Shown here: positions 1 through 9,874 of the stretch, piece by piece
Position numbering within the stretch: position 1 is the stretch's first letter
How the letters are laid out: each line of letters starts with the position of its first letter
Assembly (NCBI GenBank): GCA_964036195.1
Contig: OZ038455.1
Coordinates: forward strand, 17,501,855 to 17,565,854
From: Sphaerolaimus hirsutus
Taxonomy: Eukaryota > Nematoda > Chromadorea > Monhysterida > Sphaerolaimidae
Length of the DNA: 64,000 bases
Reading direction: 5' to 3'
Translations under genes and position numbers: made by a program
Notes under the pieces: generated by a model
What the model was told of the DNA's origin: nothing
Database searches by the model: none
Seen by the model: only the letters and a program-made list of their open reading frames with translations

Positions 1-335
1 TAACCAATTTTTCGTTCATTATTCAGTTGCCACATGGTAGATTTCCATGGAAAGTGTGTTGTCGATAAGCTATATTTATAAAGTCATCATATTTATCTAT
101 AATTTTCTTACAGAAAAACATACGTTGTGCTGTAGACGTATGAAAACGTGCCCAATTTCATATTCTATGAAGGAAAGTACTTGTTTAACCACTCACAAGA
201 AAAGTACCCACATTTACGCATAAGTACGAGTAAAATAAAAGTATTTTACGTTTTCTATACTTTGTGGTGAGTAGAAAAAAAACACTTTACGTTTACATAT
301 ACTTTTGAAAAAGTTCAGTAATTCTAACAACTCTG
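1..335. repeat. Degenerate CAGAGTTGTT-family transposon fragment, no gene
   Basis: AT-rich sequence without a supportable gene. From about 170 it has the (T)ACGT/GTAAA wording seen in the better preserved element at 60061-60968 and stops at 335 with AACAACTCTG, which matches that family's right end. The duplicated block A starts at the next base. Confidence 0.45.
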
Positions 336-1111
336 GTTTGAATACAACTTAAAATACAACTTTTGCAGGCTTCCAAGCTGTAAAGTTGTTAAAACGTATT
401 ATGTACATTTGCTAGAAAAATACATATACTCGAGTGCTTAGTGAATTTGTTTATGTTTCCTGTGAAAATGTACCTGTACTTGTTTTTACATATGCTTTTT
501 GAAAGCACTCAAATGCAGAAAATGTATTTCGAATAGGCTCTAATATAGGTAAGCTTTTTCAAGGCATACAAGTGCAAAAAGTGTGAAAATAGGGAGAATA
601 AGCAAAAAAATGGGTATATAAGCACATATTTAGGTATATAGCTGACAATAGGCAAAAAATACATGACGCGGAAAATTCGAAACTGAAAAAAAGCAAAAAA
701 AAATTGAAAATTCATGATTTTAAATCAAAATTGAGGTAAAATTCCTCAAAAATATTCACTTTTATATTTTCTCGGACAACTTCTAAAGCTCTCAAAAAAT
801 TCGAAAGTTATAAAACGTTTTCTTATTTTCAAATTTTTGTCTGCCATCATGAACCTCCAGTAGCGCTGCGTCTGTGATCGATGTGTCCCCGCTTCTGATT
901 CGCGGCTACATTGCGTGACATGAATTATCTTTTATATTCAATCTTCCGTTCTACCGGTGCGATGTTTCCTAGTTATTTGTTAATCTAAAAATATCTTCAG
1001 TTGAATGTCGCTTCGGAATGTCACGAACATTGAGGTAAACAGGTTTTGATGATCATCAAATTTCACATATTTCCAAACCTATTCTATTTTCAGAGTTACC
1101 GCAAATCCTCG

Positions 1112-1206
1112 AATAAGACCCCCTTTGAATAACTCCTCCTGGAATAACTCCTCCCTTGAACCCCACCTCCCCCTGGAAAAACTCCCCTTGAATAACCCCC
1201 CCCCAC
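1112..1206. repeat. C-rich CCTCGAATAA repeat fragment
   Basis: Several CTTGAATAAC and CCTGGAATAAC units separated by C runs, as in the interiors of the CCGTATT-tip elements. The matching stretch in copy B is at 6400-6502. Another fragment (1321-1430) holds TTATTCGAGGATTTAGG and a tip-like ACCGTATTACCTCGAATTAC. No intact element is delimited here. Confidence 0.5.
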
Positions 1207-1608
1207 ACTTTGTTTGTGTTGTTGTCGAACTGTTAAATACCTGGATTGCGTGAGTTGATAGAGTGAAATCCAACAATGAATAAAGTCCATGTTTTCATGA
1301 AAATTCTGAGGAAAAAATAATTCCTCCCGTCATCGAGGATTATTCGAGGATTTAGGGCATGATGTTCTATTAGAAGAACTCGGGTAAGTAGTTACCGTAT
1401 TACCTCGAATTACCCCCGAATTACTCCATTTCCGAATGTGCGGCTATTAAGAAACTGCCCTATAATCGCAGTTATTCTTATCGCATGTATTCTTCAGCTA
1501 CAAACTAGCCCAAAACACCTGACATACAACAAACACAACAGCACCCATCTAAACCTTCCCATAATCTCTTCTCACTCGAAAACCATCGCCGCAAATAAAT
1601 ACACCAAT

Positions 1609-3111
1609 ATGGCATCTAATCCCTGGGCAACAAGCCAAATTATCTACAACCAATCATCAGCGGTGCTGCCGTGCCCAACTGGCATCGGTTCCAATGTGCC
1701 ACCCGGCAGGGGGGACAGAAGCCGCAGGAGATTGAGTGCCTTTGTGGGTACTGGCGAATTGAAGTGTGGGTTTGGTTGGGGGGGGGGGGGTGGTATTGAT
1801 TGAAGTAAAATGTTTTTTTGCGGAAAGATATCTAATGAATTATTGATCAGATTTGATGAATGATTCATTTGATTCATTGCGAAAATGCATCCAAGATCTA
1901 ATACATCCCTTTTATGTACACTACCTATGTACATTTTTTTAATGTACATCACTGATGGTATTGTTTACTTCGATCAAACAGTCTAAAGCTAACAGTCTAA
2001 AGTTCACATTCAAATGGCGCATCAACAACATTGCATTAACCCCCCCCCCCCCCCGCAGACAACAAACCCTGCACCCTGACCCTGCCACAATCGGCCAGGC
2101 CAAATGCAAGGTGCGCCAGCAGTGATCAGCACTCGGGCGATCACAGCCACATGAGCATCAGCGAAAACCCTCCCAGTCCCAATGTCAATCCAACTGGTCA
2201 ACTTGACAAAAACAGACATGTCAATCTACCAGAGTTGACAAAGAGAACGACACTTTCACCTGTGAAAACGGTGCTGCGCAGATCCTCGACTGAAGAGGCG
2301 GAGGGAAAAGGTGGGAAACCTGGACCTGTCAGGAAGCTGGTGCAAAAGATGTTCAAAGGTAAAATACGCGATTATCGGGCACCCATAATAAAGTCAGACA
2401 CGCCTAAATGCGGAAATTGCAAGATTCAACGCTAAATAACTTCTGAACGCTTTGAACTAGCGCAAATTCGATTGCACCAGTGAACAGCCCGTGTCGAAAA
2501 GCACCTTCATTCCAATTTTCAAATTGAGTGGTGCAGTTGATAGGAAGTAGTTATAGATTTTAAGTTTGATGCAGTGTTGTTGTTGTTCTGTCATTTTTTA
2601 AATGCAATAACTTCTCTGCTGTGCCACGGCTTTATGATTACAATGGCTCATATGAAAGAGCATTTGATGCCATTTTTTCGAGAAAAAACTTTTTTAGCAC
2701 AGGGACAGCAGCTGTTTGAAATTTACAAACATAAAAAATTCAAAATTTGAATACAATTGAATGTGCCAATGTAAATTTTATGTGCAAACTCTGCCACCCA
2801 GCGCAGGCACAGCTTCAGTTTTCTTTCTTCATTTGTGCTTGCTAAACTTGGCTCACCCAAATCTTTATCATTTTTTTGTCAAAAAATTGACTCTCACAAA
2901 ATCTCACCACCTCCATCCTCAGCGCGCACGATCTCAATGGACATTGTTGAAAGTGCCAGCACCCAAAATGTGCCAGATGTTCAGCACCAATCTGCAACGA
3001 CACATTCTCAACAGTCAAGTCCCAGCCATCAGCGGAAAGGTGGAGGCACCACTGATGCCGCATCAAGTAACAAAGTTGCTCACACAAATCGTCCGAGACA
3101 GTATCACTATG
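1609..3111 (+). CDS. Unrecognised Ser/Thr/Gln-rich protein gene, copy A (exons 1-3, cut by gap)
   Basis: I do not recognise the product. Exons are inferred from splice sites and phase: 1609-1747 (ATG in AATATGG; donor GTACTG), 2059-2358 (acceptor CCCCCGCAG; donor AAAG|GTAAAA) and 2923 into the N gap (acceptor CCATCCTCAG). Phases join as 1/2 and 1/2 without stops. Residues are polar and probably disordered, with a basic stretch RKLVQKMFK at the exon 2/3 junction and S/T/Q-rich sequence after it. The frame stays open upstream to 1438 but has no ATG, and it differs from copy B by several replacements, so I treat it as 5'UTR. Exon 1 differs from copy B by one synonymous change (TCA/TCG), which hints at constraint. 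The exon 1 donor is the least certain point. Confidence 0.5.
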
Positions 3112-3311
3112 NNNNNNNNNNNNNNNNNNNNNNNNNNNNNNNNNNNNNNNNNNNNNNNNNNNNNNNNNNNNNNNNNNNNNNNNNNNNNNNNNNNNNNNNN
3201 NNNNNNNNNNNNNNNNNNNNNNNNNNNNNNNNNNNNNNNNNNNNNNNNNNNNNNNNNNNNNNNNNNNNNNNNNNNNNNNNNNNNNNNNNNNNNNNNNNNN
3301 NNNNNNNNNNN
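3112..3311. other. Assembly gap of 200 N
   Basis: Two hundred N bases, a usual placeholder length. The gap cuts exon 3 of the unknown gene in copy A; sequence after it does not continue copy B. Confidence 0.99.
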
Positions 3312-4493
3312 TAAAAAAAGTTGAGTACTTTTAACAACTGATGTAACTTCTAAATGGGGATGCAAGGTGCCTGTGCGTAAACACTATTTAGTGTGTTCTA
3401 AAATTGCCACAACTTGATCGCGAAAATCGGCTTGACTCCGTATTTAATAAGTGCAGTTGCAGACTCGGTACCGGCACATTGCCACTGCATTTTTGCGCAC
3501 TAGGTGGGTGTGTTGCATTTGCATTCACTGAATCAAACCAGACACAGCTCTTTTGATTGGTCTGACTTGCTTTTTTTAAGATATGTGCATAATGGTTCTT
3601 CCGTCATTGGGGGGGGGGGGATTATTCAAGTGAGGGAATTACTTTTTACTCACTCATCTAAACAGTTACTGCAGACACTGTTTTACAATTTTTGTTCTGA
3701 TGCTATGAATATATCCACATGAAATCAATGTAAAAAATTGTATTTCTGCATTTTATACAAATTTAAGTCCAAAATACTCAAAAATTGTGAATTTTTGCAT
3801 TTCTCTAGAAAAAAAAATCAATTTTTAAGTGTTTTCCAGGGGTGAAATAAAAATTCAAAAAATCCAAGAAAATTTAAAAATTCAGAAACATTTTCAAATT
3901 GTCCAATTTTTGTTTGCCATTATTAATTGTGACACCGATAATCCCGCGCCCATCACACATCTAAGCCCATCACACATCTATGGGGGGGGGGGGTTAGAGG
4001 TGTGATGGGCTCAGATGTTCAATGGGTAGAATTAGATGTGTGCTGCGTCTAGATGTGTGATGGGTTTAGATGTGGGCTGGCACAGGGTCCGCTTATCCTA
4101 CATGAGCATATTTACATTAGCAGGCTTATCGTACATCAATCACCCCGGAATTCATGTCGGATTACAATACAACGCACTCGCATGTGTGCACAGTTATCGG
4201 CTTACTTGAAACGTTTTGGATTACCAACAACGATTTCATGAATACACGGGAAAACACCCACATACCTATGTATTTAACTATTTTTACTTGAATTTTTTTC
4301 ACAGATTAATCAACTTCTCTTCTGAGCCGACTTTGACTAGCAGCCCATCTATTATCACTAATGTTGACAGGTAGCTCACGGGGGCGATAGCATTTTTTTG
4401 CGCAAACATGCTGAATGAATAATGTCTAGATCAGGTTACTCACTCACCTTGATTGCTAACTTCATAGTCACGATAGAAAGCTTGAATTGAATA
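3312..4493. repeat. Repeat remnants; CCCATCACACATCTA inverted cluster at 3949-4064
   Basis: No gene is supported. At 3325-3342 there is a TACTTTTAACAACTGATG remnant of the CAGAGTTGTT family. Around 3770-3920 is a degenerate AAAATTCAAAA stretch ending TTTGCCATTATTA, resembling the right end of the 7272-8111 element. At 3949-3963 and 3966-3980 the 15-mer CCCATCACACATCTA occurs twice; its reverse complement is at 4050-4064 with a G run between, so the segment can fold. Confidence 0.5.
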
Positions 4494-4903
4494 CCGTATT
4501 TCTTCGATCATATTGACCGCCAATGTATTGTTTCATAAGCGGTTTTGGGGGGTCAATGTAATCGAGCACGGCAATGTAAACGAGCATGGCAATATATTTT
4601 TCAGATCGTATTTATGATTTAAGTGCCATTAGTGACATAAGTGCAAATCATTGTCATTTTGTGACATAACGCTGCACAATACCGTATGAGTAGATAGCGA
4701 AAGCAAAACATAGGCAGAACGGACGGTGTGCATATGTATGGCGGCGAACATCAAAACATAAATCAGATCATGCAACGCCAATTTTTTTCATACGGCAATG
4801 TATTCGAGCACGGCAATGTATTTTTCAGATGCTCGATAGACCCGCCAAAGTAATCGAGCAAGCCAATGTGAATGAACACGTCAATAAGATCGAAGAAATA
4901 CGG
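4494..4903. mobile_element. CCGTATTTC-tip transposon, TTCGAT/ATTGAC subfamily
   Basis: A 410-bp element flanked by TA (4492-4493 and 4904-4905). Left tip CCGTATTTCTTCGAT, right tip the matching ATCGAAGAAATACGG. The interior repeats the word GAGCACGGCAATGTA and variants several times. There is no coding capacity, so it is non-autonomous. The 116-bp element at 7572-7687 belongs to the same subfamily. Confidence 0.8.
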
Positions 4904-5177
4904 TACGTAGGTACACATAGTCATCACTCGTAGTCATACTTCGTGTTTACCGAAAACGCCGGCCGCCCCTTATAAATCTTGTGACTTTCAGGATGGCTCA
5001 CCATTGGATTTGAAAAAACTCGATTTGCATTATTACCTACCTTCTTCATTGAAACAACCGTTCACAAATGTTCGAACTGAAACTTGCATTTATGAATGAA
5101 ATTCATGAATTTATTAATTAAGTTTTTGAATTTTTCATAATTTTTGAATACTTTTCGAATTTAATCACACTTGATTA

Positions 5178-5603
5178 CCGTATTACCTCGAATTATCCCC
5201 CCCCTTGAATTAACCCCCCCCTCGAAATACCCCCCTAAAATTCGGCTGAGGAAAAAATAAACCCCCCCCCTCGAAATACCCCCCCTAAAATTGAGTGTAA
5301 AGAGTACGTACGTGACAAATATCGTAGTTTGTGATCTGAACAATGCAGAACACACGTTCAAAGTGATGGCTAAGTGACGTTAGATAAGGGTTTATGTGTA
5401 TATACAGTTATATATGCCTATAAACACATATACATCTACGTAATTGTTAGATTTTTCTACGTCTGCGTATGGGGAATTTCCGAAAATTTCTGGCGAAATA
5501 ATAGACCCCCCCCCTCGAATAAACCCCCCCCCTCGAATTATCCCCCCCTCAAATTTTGCTGGCGAAATAATAAACCCCCTGGGGGTATTTCGAGGTAATA
5601 CGG
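5178..5603. mobile_element. CCGTATTACCTCGAAT-tip transposon (C-run subfamily)
   Basis: Flanked by TA at 5176-5177 and 5604-5605, with tips CCGTATTACCTCGAA and TTCGAGGTAATACGG. Inside both ends the units CCTCGAATTA and CTCGAAATAC alternate with C runs. The core (about 5290-5490) is shared with 24560-24983, including ACGTCTGCGTATGGGG-like sequence. Non-coding. Confidence 0.85.
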
Positions 5604-6659
5604 TATTCTATTTTCAAATTTTTCGGGTCAAGTTTGAATACTACTTACTTTTGCAGGCTTCCAAGCTGTAAAGTTGTCAAACCTATTTACATTTGCTAGA
5701 AAAATACATATACTCAAGTGCTGAGTGAATATGTTAATGTTTCCTCTGAAAAAGTACCTGTACTTGTTTTTACATATACCTTTTGAAAGTATCCAACTAC
5801 AGAAAATGTATTTCGAATAAGCTTTAATATAGGTAAGCTTTTTCAAAGCATACAAGTGCAAAAAGGGTGAAAAAGTTCAAAATAATGAATATAAGCAAAA
5901 ATATGGGTATATAAGCACATATATACGTAGCCAAAAATAGCTGACAATAGGCAAAAAATACATGACGCGGAAAATTCGAAGCTGAAAAAACGCTAACAGT
6001 TTGAAAATTTATGATTTTGAATGAAAATTTAGGTAAAATTTCGCAAAAATACTCACTTTATATTTTCTGTGACAAATTCATAAGCTTCCAAAAAATTGAA
6101 AGTTATAAAACGTTTTCTTATTTTCAAATGTTTGTCTGCCATCATGAACCTCCAGTAGCGCTGCGTCTGTGATCGATGTGTCCCCGCTTCTGATTCGCGG
6201 CTACATTGCGTGACATTAATTATCTTTTATATTCAATCTTCCGTTCTACCGGTGCGATGTTTCCTAGTTATTTGTTAATCTAAAAATATCTTCAGTTGAA
6301 TGTCGCTTCGGAATGTCACGAACATTGAGGTAAACAGGTTTTGATGATCATCAAATTTCACATATCTCCAAACCTATTCTATTTTCGGAGTTAACGCAAA
6401 TCCTCGAATAAGACCCCCTTTGAATAACTCCTCCTGGAATAACTCCTCCCTTGAACCCTACCTCCCCCTGGAATAACTCCCCTTGAATAACCCCCCCCCC
6501 CGCTTGAAAAACTCCACCGTGAGCTAAAAATACGGGAAACCAGCTGAAAATGGGTATAGAACCAAAAATATAGTCAAAAATTGTGTAAAATAAGCAAAAA
6601 GATATGAAAATGACTGATTTTGAGCGACATTGCTCGAAAATTTTGGCGACATTTCTCAA

Positions 6660-6832
6660 AAGTACTCACGTTTACGTTTTTTTGCTGGGAAAAGTACGTT
6701 TACTCACGTTTACTCATTAGTAAAAGTAAAAAAATTCTTTACACTTTCTGTACTCAAGGTGTGAGTAAAAAATGAATACTTTACGTTTACGTATACTTTG
6801 AAAAAAGTTCGGTCCTTTTAACAACTCTGATA
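6660..6832. repeat. CAGAGTTGTT-family right-end fragment
   Basis: ACGT/GTAAA-rich sequence ending TTTTAACAACTCTG, matching the terminal repeat of the element at 60061-60968. The other end was not located. Confidence 0.45.
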
Positions 6833-7271
6833 CAGGCCAGTGTGTGAAACGAAAAAAATACAGAAGAATAGTGATATACAGTGCACGCAGAAATTCCTGT
6901 GCGTATTGGCACCGACCCAAGTGCCACTGTTACTCCGCGCACTCGCGCCAGCCTACATCTTAAAACTGCGCGCGCCCCGTTTTCCCTATACAAACTTGTG
7001 ATTTTTACTAACTTTTCGAGGCCCACCATGCGCTTGAAAATGGGAATTGTGGGTCGAGCGTACGCATGAGGGCTAAAATTATGTGCGTTCTCTGTCAAAT
7101 GTAAAAAATCGTAGAAAGTTAACTGTCGTTATTGAGCTCACACACAAAAAAGCGAGCCTGACGGAACGTTCGTGATTTTTGGGGTTAGCGCTAGTGGGCA
7201 TTTACACGAAAGTGGGCGGAGCTTACGCTGACCGCTGAATGCAATGCAAAATATCTGCGCGCACTGTAGTA

Positions 7272-8111
7272 TAACGATGGCAAACCCCCCGAAAAAAAGT
7301 ATTTAAATTTTTAAGTGTTTTTTCCTAAATGAATTTTCGAATTTTCGAATTTTTTCCCAAATGAATTTTTGAATTTCGAATTTAATTTTCGAATTTTCGA
7401 ATTTTCGAATCTTTTTTGTCAATTTTCGAATCTTTTTCACAAAATGTTGAATTTTGAGCTTAAAACACAGTATTTGGACTGTTTTCATGTTTGGAAACCC
7501 TTTTAACCTTAATTTCACTGTGATTTTGCACCATTTCTGAATGCCTTCCAAAAAAAACGCTTGTGTATATACCGTATTTCTTCGATTTTATTGACTGTTC
7601 ATTTACATGGCCATGCTCGATTACTTTGACGGGTTTGGAGGGCATCTGAAGAATACATTGACAGTCAATAAAATCGAAGAAATACGGTAACTGCCCCTCG
7701 GACTTTTTGATGGACCTGCGTCCCCGTTTCTGCGCCGCGGTTCTAATTGTTCACGGCACGGCTCAGTGCATTCCTCAATATATGTGTCGGGTCCGCTGCT
7801 GTTGCCGCCGACCCCATTTCAATGTTTTATGGGTTTTTTTCTATTACATCAGTCTTTTTCAGACCCACCACATATCAATTGTCGCTTTTTTTTGCACGCT
7901 GAACTTAAGAGTGTGTTTTGTCTCCTTGAATTCCCTGAAAAATTCGAAAACTATTTTCGAATTTTTGAATTTTCGAATTTTCGAATTTTTTGAAAAATAA
8001 ATCGATTTTTAAGTGTTTTTTCCAGGGGTGGAATAAAAATTCGAAAATTATGAAAAAATTTGAAAATTCGAAAATGTTTTCGAATTTTCGAATCTTTTTT
8101 TGCCATCGTTA
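7272..8111. mobile_element. hAT-like element with TTTTCGAA satellite interior
   Basis: Terminal inverted repeats TAACGATGGCAAA and TTTGCCATCGTTA, with perfect 8-bp target duplications CTGTAGTA at 7264-7271 and 8112-8119. Next to each end the sequence is an array of AATTTTCGAATTTTCG-type units (about 7310-7440 and 7920-8100). A TA-flanked element (7572-7687) is nested inside. No transposase is visible. Confidence 0.9.
7572..7687. mobile_element. 116-bp CCGTATTTC-tip element nested in 7272-8111
   Basis: Flanked by TA (7570-7571, 7688-7689). Tips CCGTATTTCTTCGATTTTAT and its reverse complement reach about 25 bp. Interior words CATGGCCATGCTCGATTAC resemble the larger copy at 4494-4903, so this looks like an internal-deletion derivative. 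Confidence 0.85.
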
Positions 8112-8592
8112 CTGTAGTAGAAGCAGATACAATGTGTATCTGAGTGAACCGGATTCCGATGAACACGAATTTTAACGGCTACTTTGTTTGTGTTGTTGTC
8201 GAACTGTTAAATACCTGGATTGCGTGAGTTGATAGAGTGAAATCCAACCATGAATAAAGTCCATGTTTTCATGAAAATTCTGAGGAAAAAATAATTCCTC
8301 CCGTTATCGAGGATTATTCGAGGATTTAGGGCATGATGTTCTATTAGAAGAACTCGGGTAAGTAGTTACCGTATTACCTAGAATTACCCCCGAATTACTC
8401 CATTACCGAATGTGCGGCTATTAAGAAACTGCCCTAGAATCGCAGTTATTCTTATCGCATGTATTCTTCAGCTACAAACTAGCCCAAAACACCTGACATC
8501 GCACAAACACAACAGCATCCATCTAAACCTTCCCATAATCTCTTCTCACTCGAAAACCATCGCCGCAAATAAATACACCAATATGGCATCTA

Positions 8593-9003
8593 CCGTATTT
8601 CTCCGTGTAAACCGCCCCCCCGTGCACAACGCCCGGGGCGTTATACAGCTTTATAGCGCCCCCGGGGCGCTATACAAAGTTTCAAAAAACATGAAAAGTT
8701 TAAAATCCAAACGACAAATAAAGATGCATAATAATAAAATTTGCCCAATTTGAACTATTTGAATGCTATGCCTGGCGGCACTGCTGCGCCGCGTCTGCGC
8801 TGCATGCACGTTTTTCAATTGAATAAGTTGCGCGCTGGGAACAAAATGTGAAAATGCCTATATAAAATGTGAAAATGTGGTTATGTATAACGCCCCCATC
8901 CCAATAAATTAACGCCCGGGCGTTATACAAGTTTTCAAAAAAGGTTGGTAAAAAGTGCCCTGGTTTTGTATAACGCCCGGGCGGTTTACACGGAGAAATA
9001 CGG
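8593..9003. mobile_element. CCGTATTTCTCCG-tip element inserted in exon 1 of the copy B gene
   Basis: 411 bp, with perfect 25-bp inverted tips starting CCGTATTTCTCCGTGTAAAC. Copy A shows the unoccupied site (GGCATCTAATCCC at about 1611-1623), so the duplicated target is the dinucleotide TA (8591-8592, 9004-9005). The interior reiterates palindromic CGCCCGGGCGTTATAC and GCGCCCCCGGGGCGC words. The same subfamily is at 46025-46786. Confidence 0.93.
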
Positions 9004-9134
9004 TAATCCCTGGGCAACAAGCCAAATTATCTACAACCAATCGTCAGCGGTGCTGCCGTGCCCAACTGGCATCGGTTCCAATGTGCCACCCGGCAGGGGG
9101 GACAGAAGCCGCAGGAGATTGAGTGCCTTTGTGG
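9004..9134 (+). pseudogene. Exon 1 of the unknown gene, copy B, disrupted by a transposon
   Basis: This is the part of exon 1 downstream of the 8593-9003 insertion. The ATG (8583-8585) and two codons lie on the far side. Element plus TA duplication is 413 bp, not a multiple of three, and reading through from the ATG meets TGA within the element. Apart from this the exon equals copy A with one synonymous change. Copy B can only be expressed if it uses another first exon, or if the ATG assignment is wrong. Confidence 0.5.
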
Positions 9135-9192
9135 GTACTGGCGAATTGAAGTGTGGGTTTGGTTGGGGGCGGGGGTATTGATTGAAGTATAA

Positions 9193-9626
9193 GGCCGTGT
9201 TTACACGGATTTCGTGTGACGACAAAAAGTGTGTGTCGTCACAGACATTTTTTTTATGAAAATTGCAAATTTTACGTGTGTGACGACAAATCGGCCTCGT
9301 TATCAAATATCAACCACTTTGTCGTCCTGTCACTGTCAGATTCTGCGTGTGACGACAATCTGTGATCGTCACACTGTCGCAGCGTGAAAATCGAGTTTTT
9401 TCAGATTTGTCGGAAAGCTGTCGGAAGGCCCGGCGGAATAAAAAAAATTCAACGGTCCATAACTATTTAATGACTGAGCCAATTGAACTGAAATTACACA
9501 CACATATACACCTAAGTATGATATATACTCAACCATTTTTACTCGTGAATATGGAACTTTATTCCGGAGTTATGGAACTTTAAAAAAAAGATTTGTCGTA
9601 GCCATGAAATCCGTGTAAACGCCGCA
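9193..9626. mobile_element. PIF/Harbinger-like non-autonomous element
   Basis: Left end GGCCGTGTTTACACGG, right end CCGTGTAAACGCCGCA, flanked by TAA (9190-9192, 9627-9629). Copy A at about 1803-1813 lacks it and matches the restored site with one mismatch. A 3-bp TAA duplication with a GGCC start is typical of PIF/Harbinger; the family call is inference. The subterminal region repeats TGTGACGACAA words. Non-coding. Confidence 0.75.
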
Positions 9627-9874
9627 TAATGTTTTTTGCGGAAAGATATCTAATGAATTATTGATCAGATTTGATGAATGATTCATTTGATTCATTGCGA
9701 AAATGCATCCAAGATCTAATACATCCCTTTTATGTACACTACCTATGTACATTTTTTATGTACATCACTGATGGTGTTGTTTACTTCGATCAAACAGTCT
9801 AAAGCTAACAGTCTAAAGTTCACATTCCAATGGCGCATCAACAACATTGCATTAACCCCCCCCCCCCCCCGCAG

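Larger units (their letters stand above)
336..3111. repeat. Tandem segmental duplication, copy A
   Basis: This block aligns collinearly with 5632-11775. Shared landmarks are the TTTTGCAGGCTTCCAAGC word (about 364 and 5650), the CTGCCATCATGAACCTCC word (841 and 6135), the TTTGTTTGTGTTGTTGTCG word (1209 and 8184), and exons 1 to 3 of an unknown gene. Copy A is shorter because copy B carries extra insertions at about 6501-8181, 8593-9003, 9193-9626 and 10442-11275. Its right edge is hidden in the N gap. It could be a true tandem duplication or two haplotypes placed in series by the assembler. Confidence 0.85.

Noticed and set aside
1438..1608. Signal-peptide-like N-terminal extension of the unknown gene
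   Set aside because: The frame begins at GTG with no ATG, the adjacent ATG (1436) stops after four codons, and copy B differs by several replacements.
3107..3365. Open frames across the N gap
   Set aside because: They consist of unknown residues.
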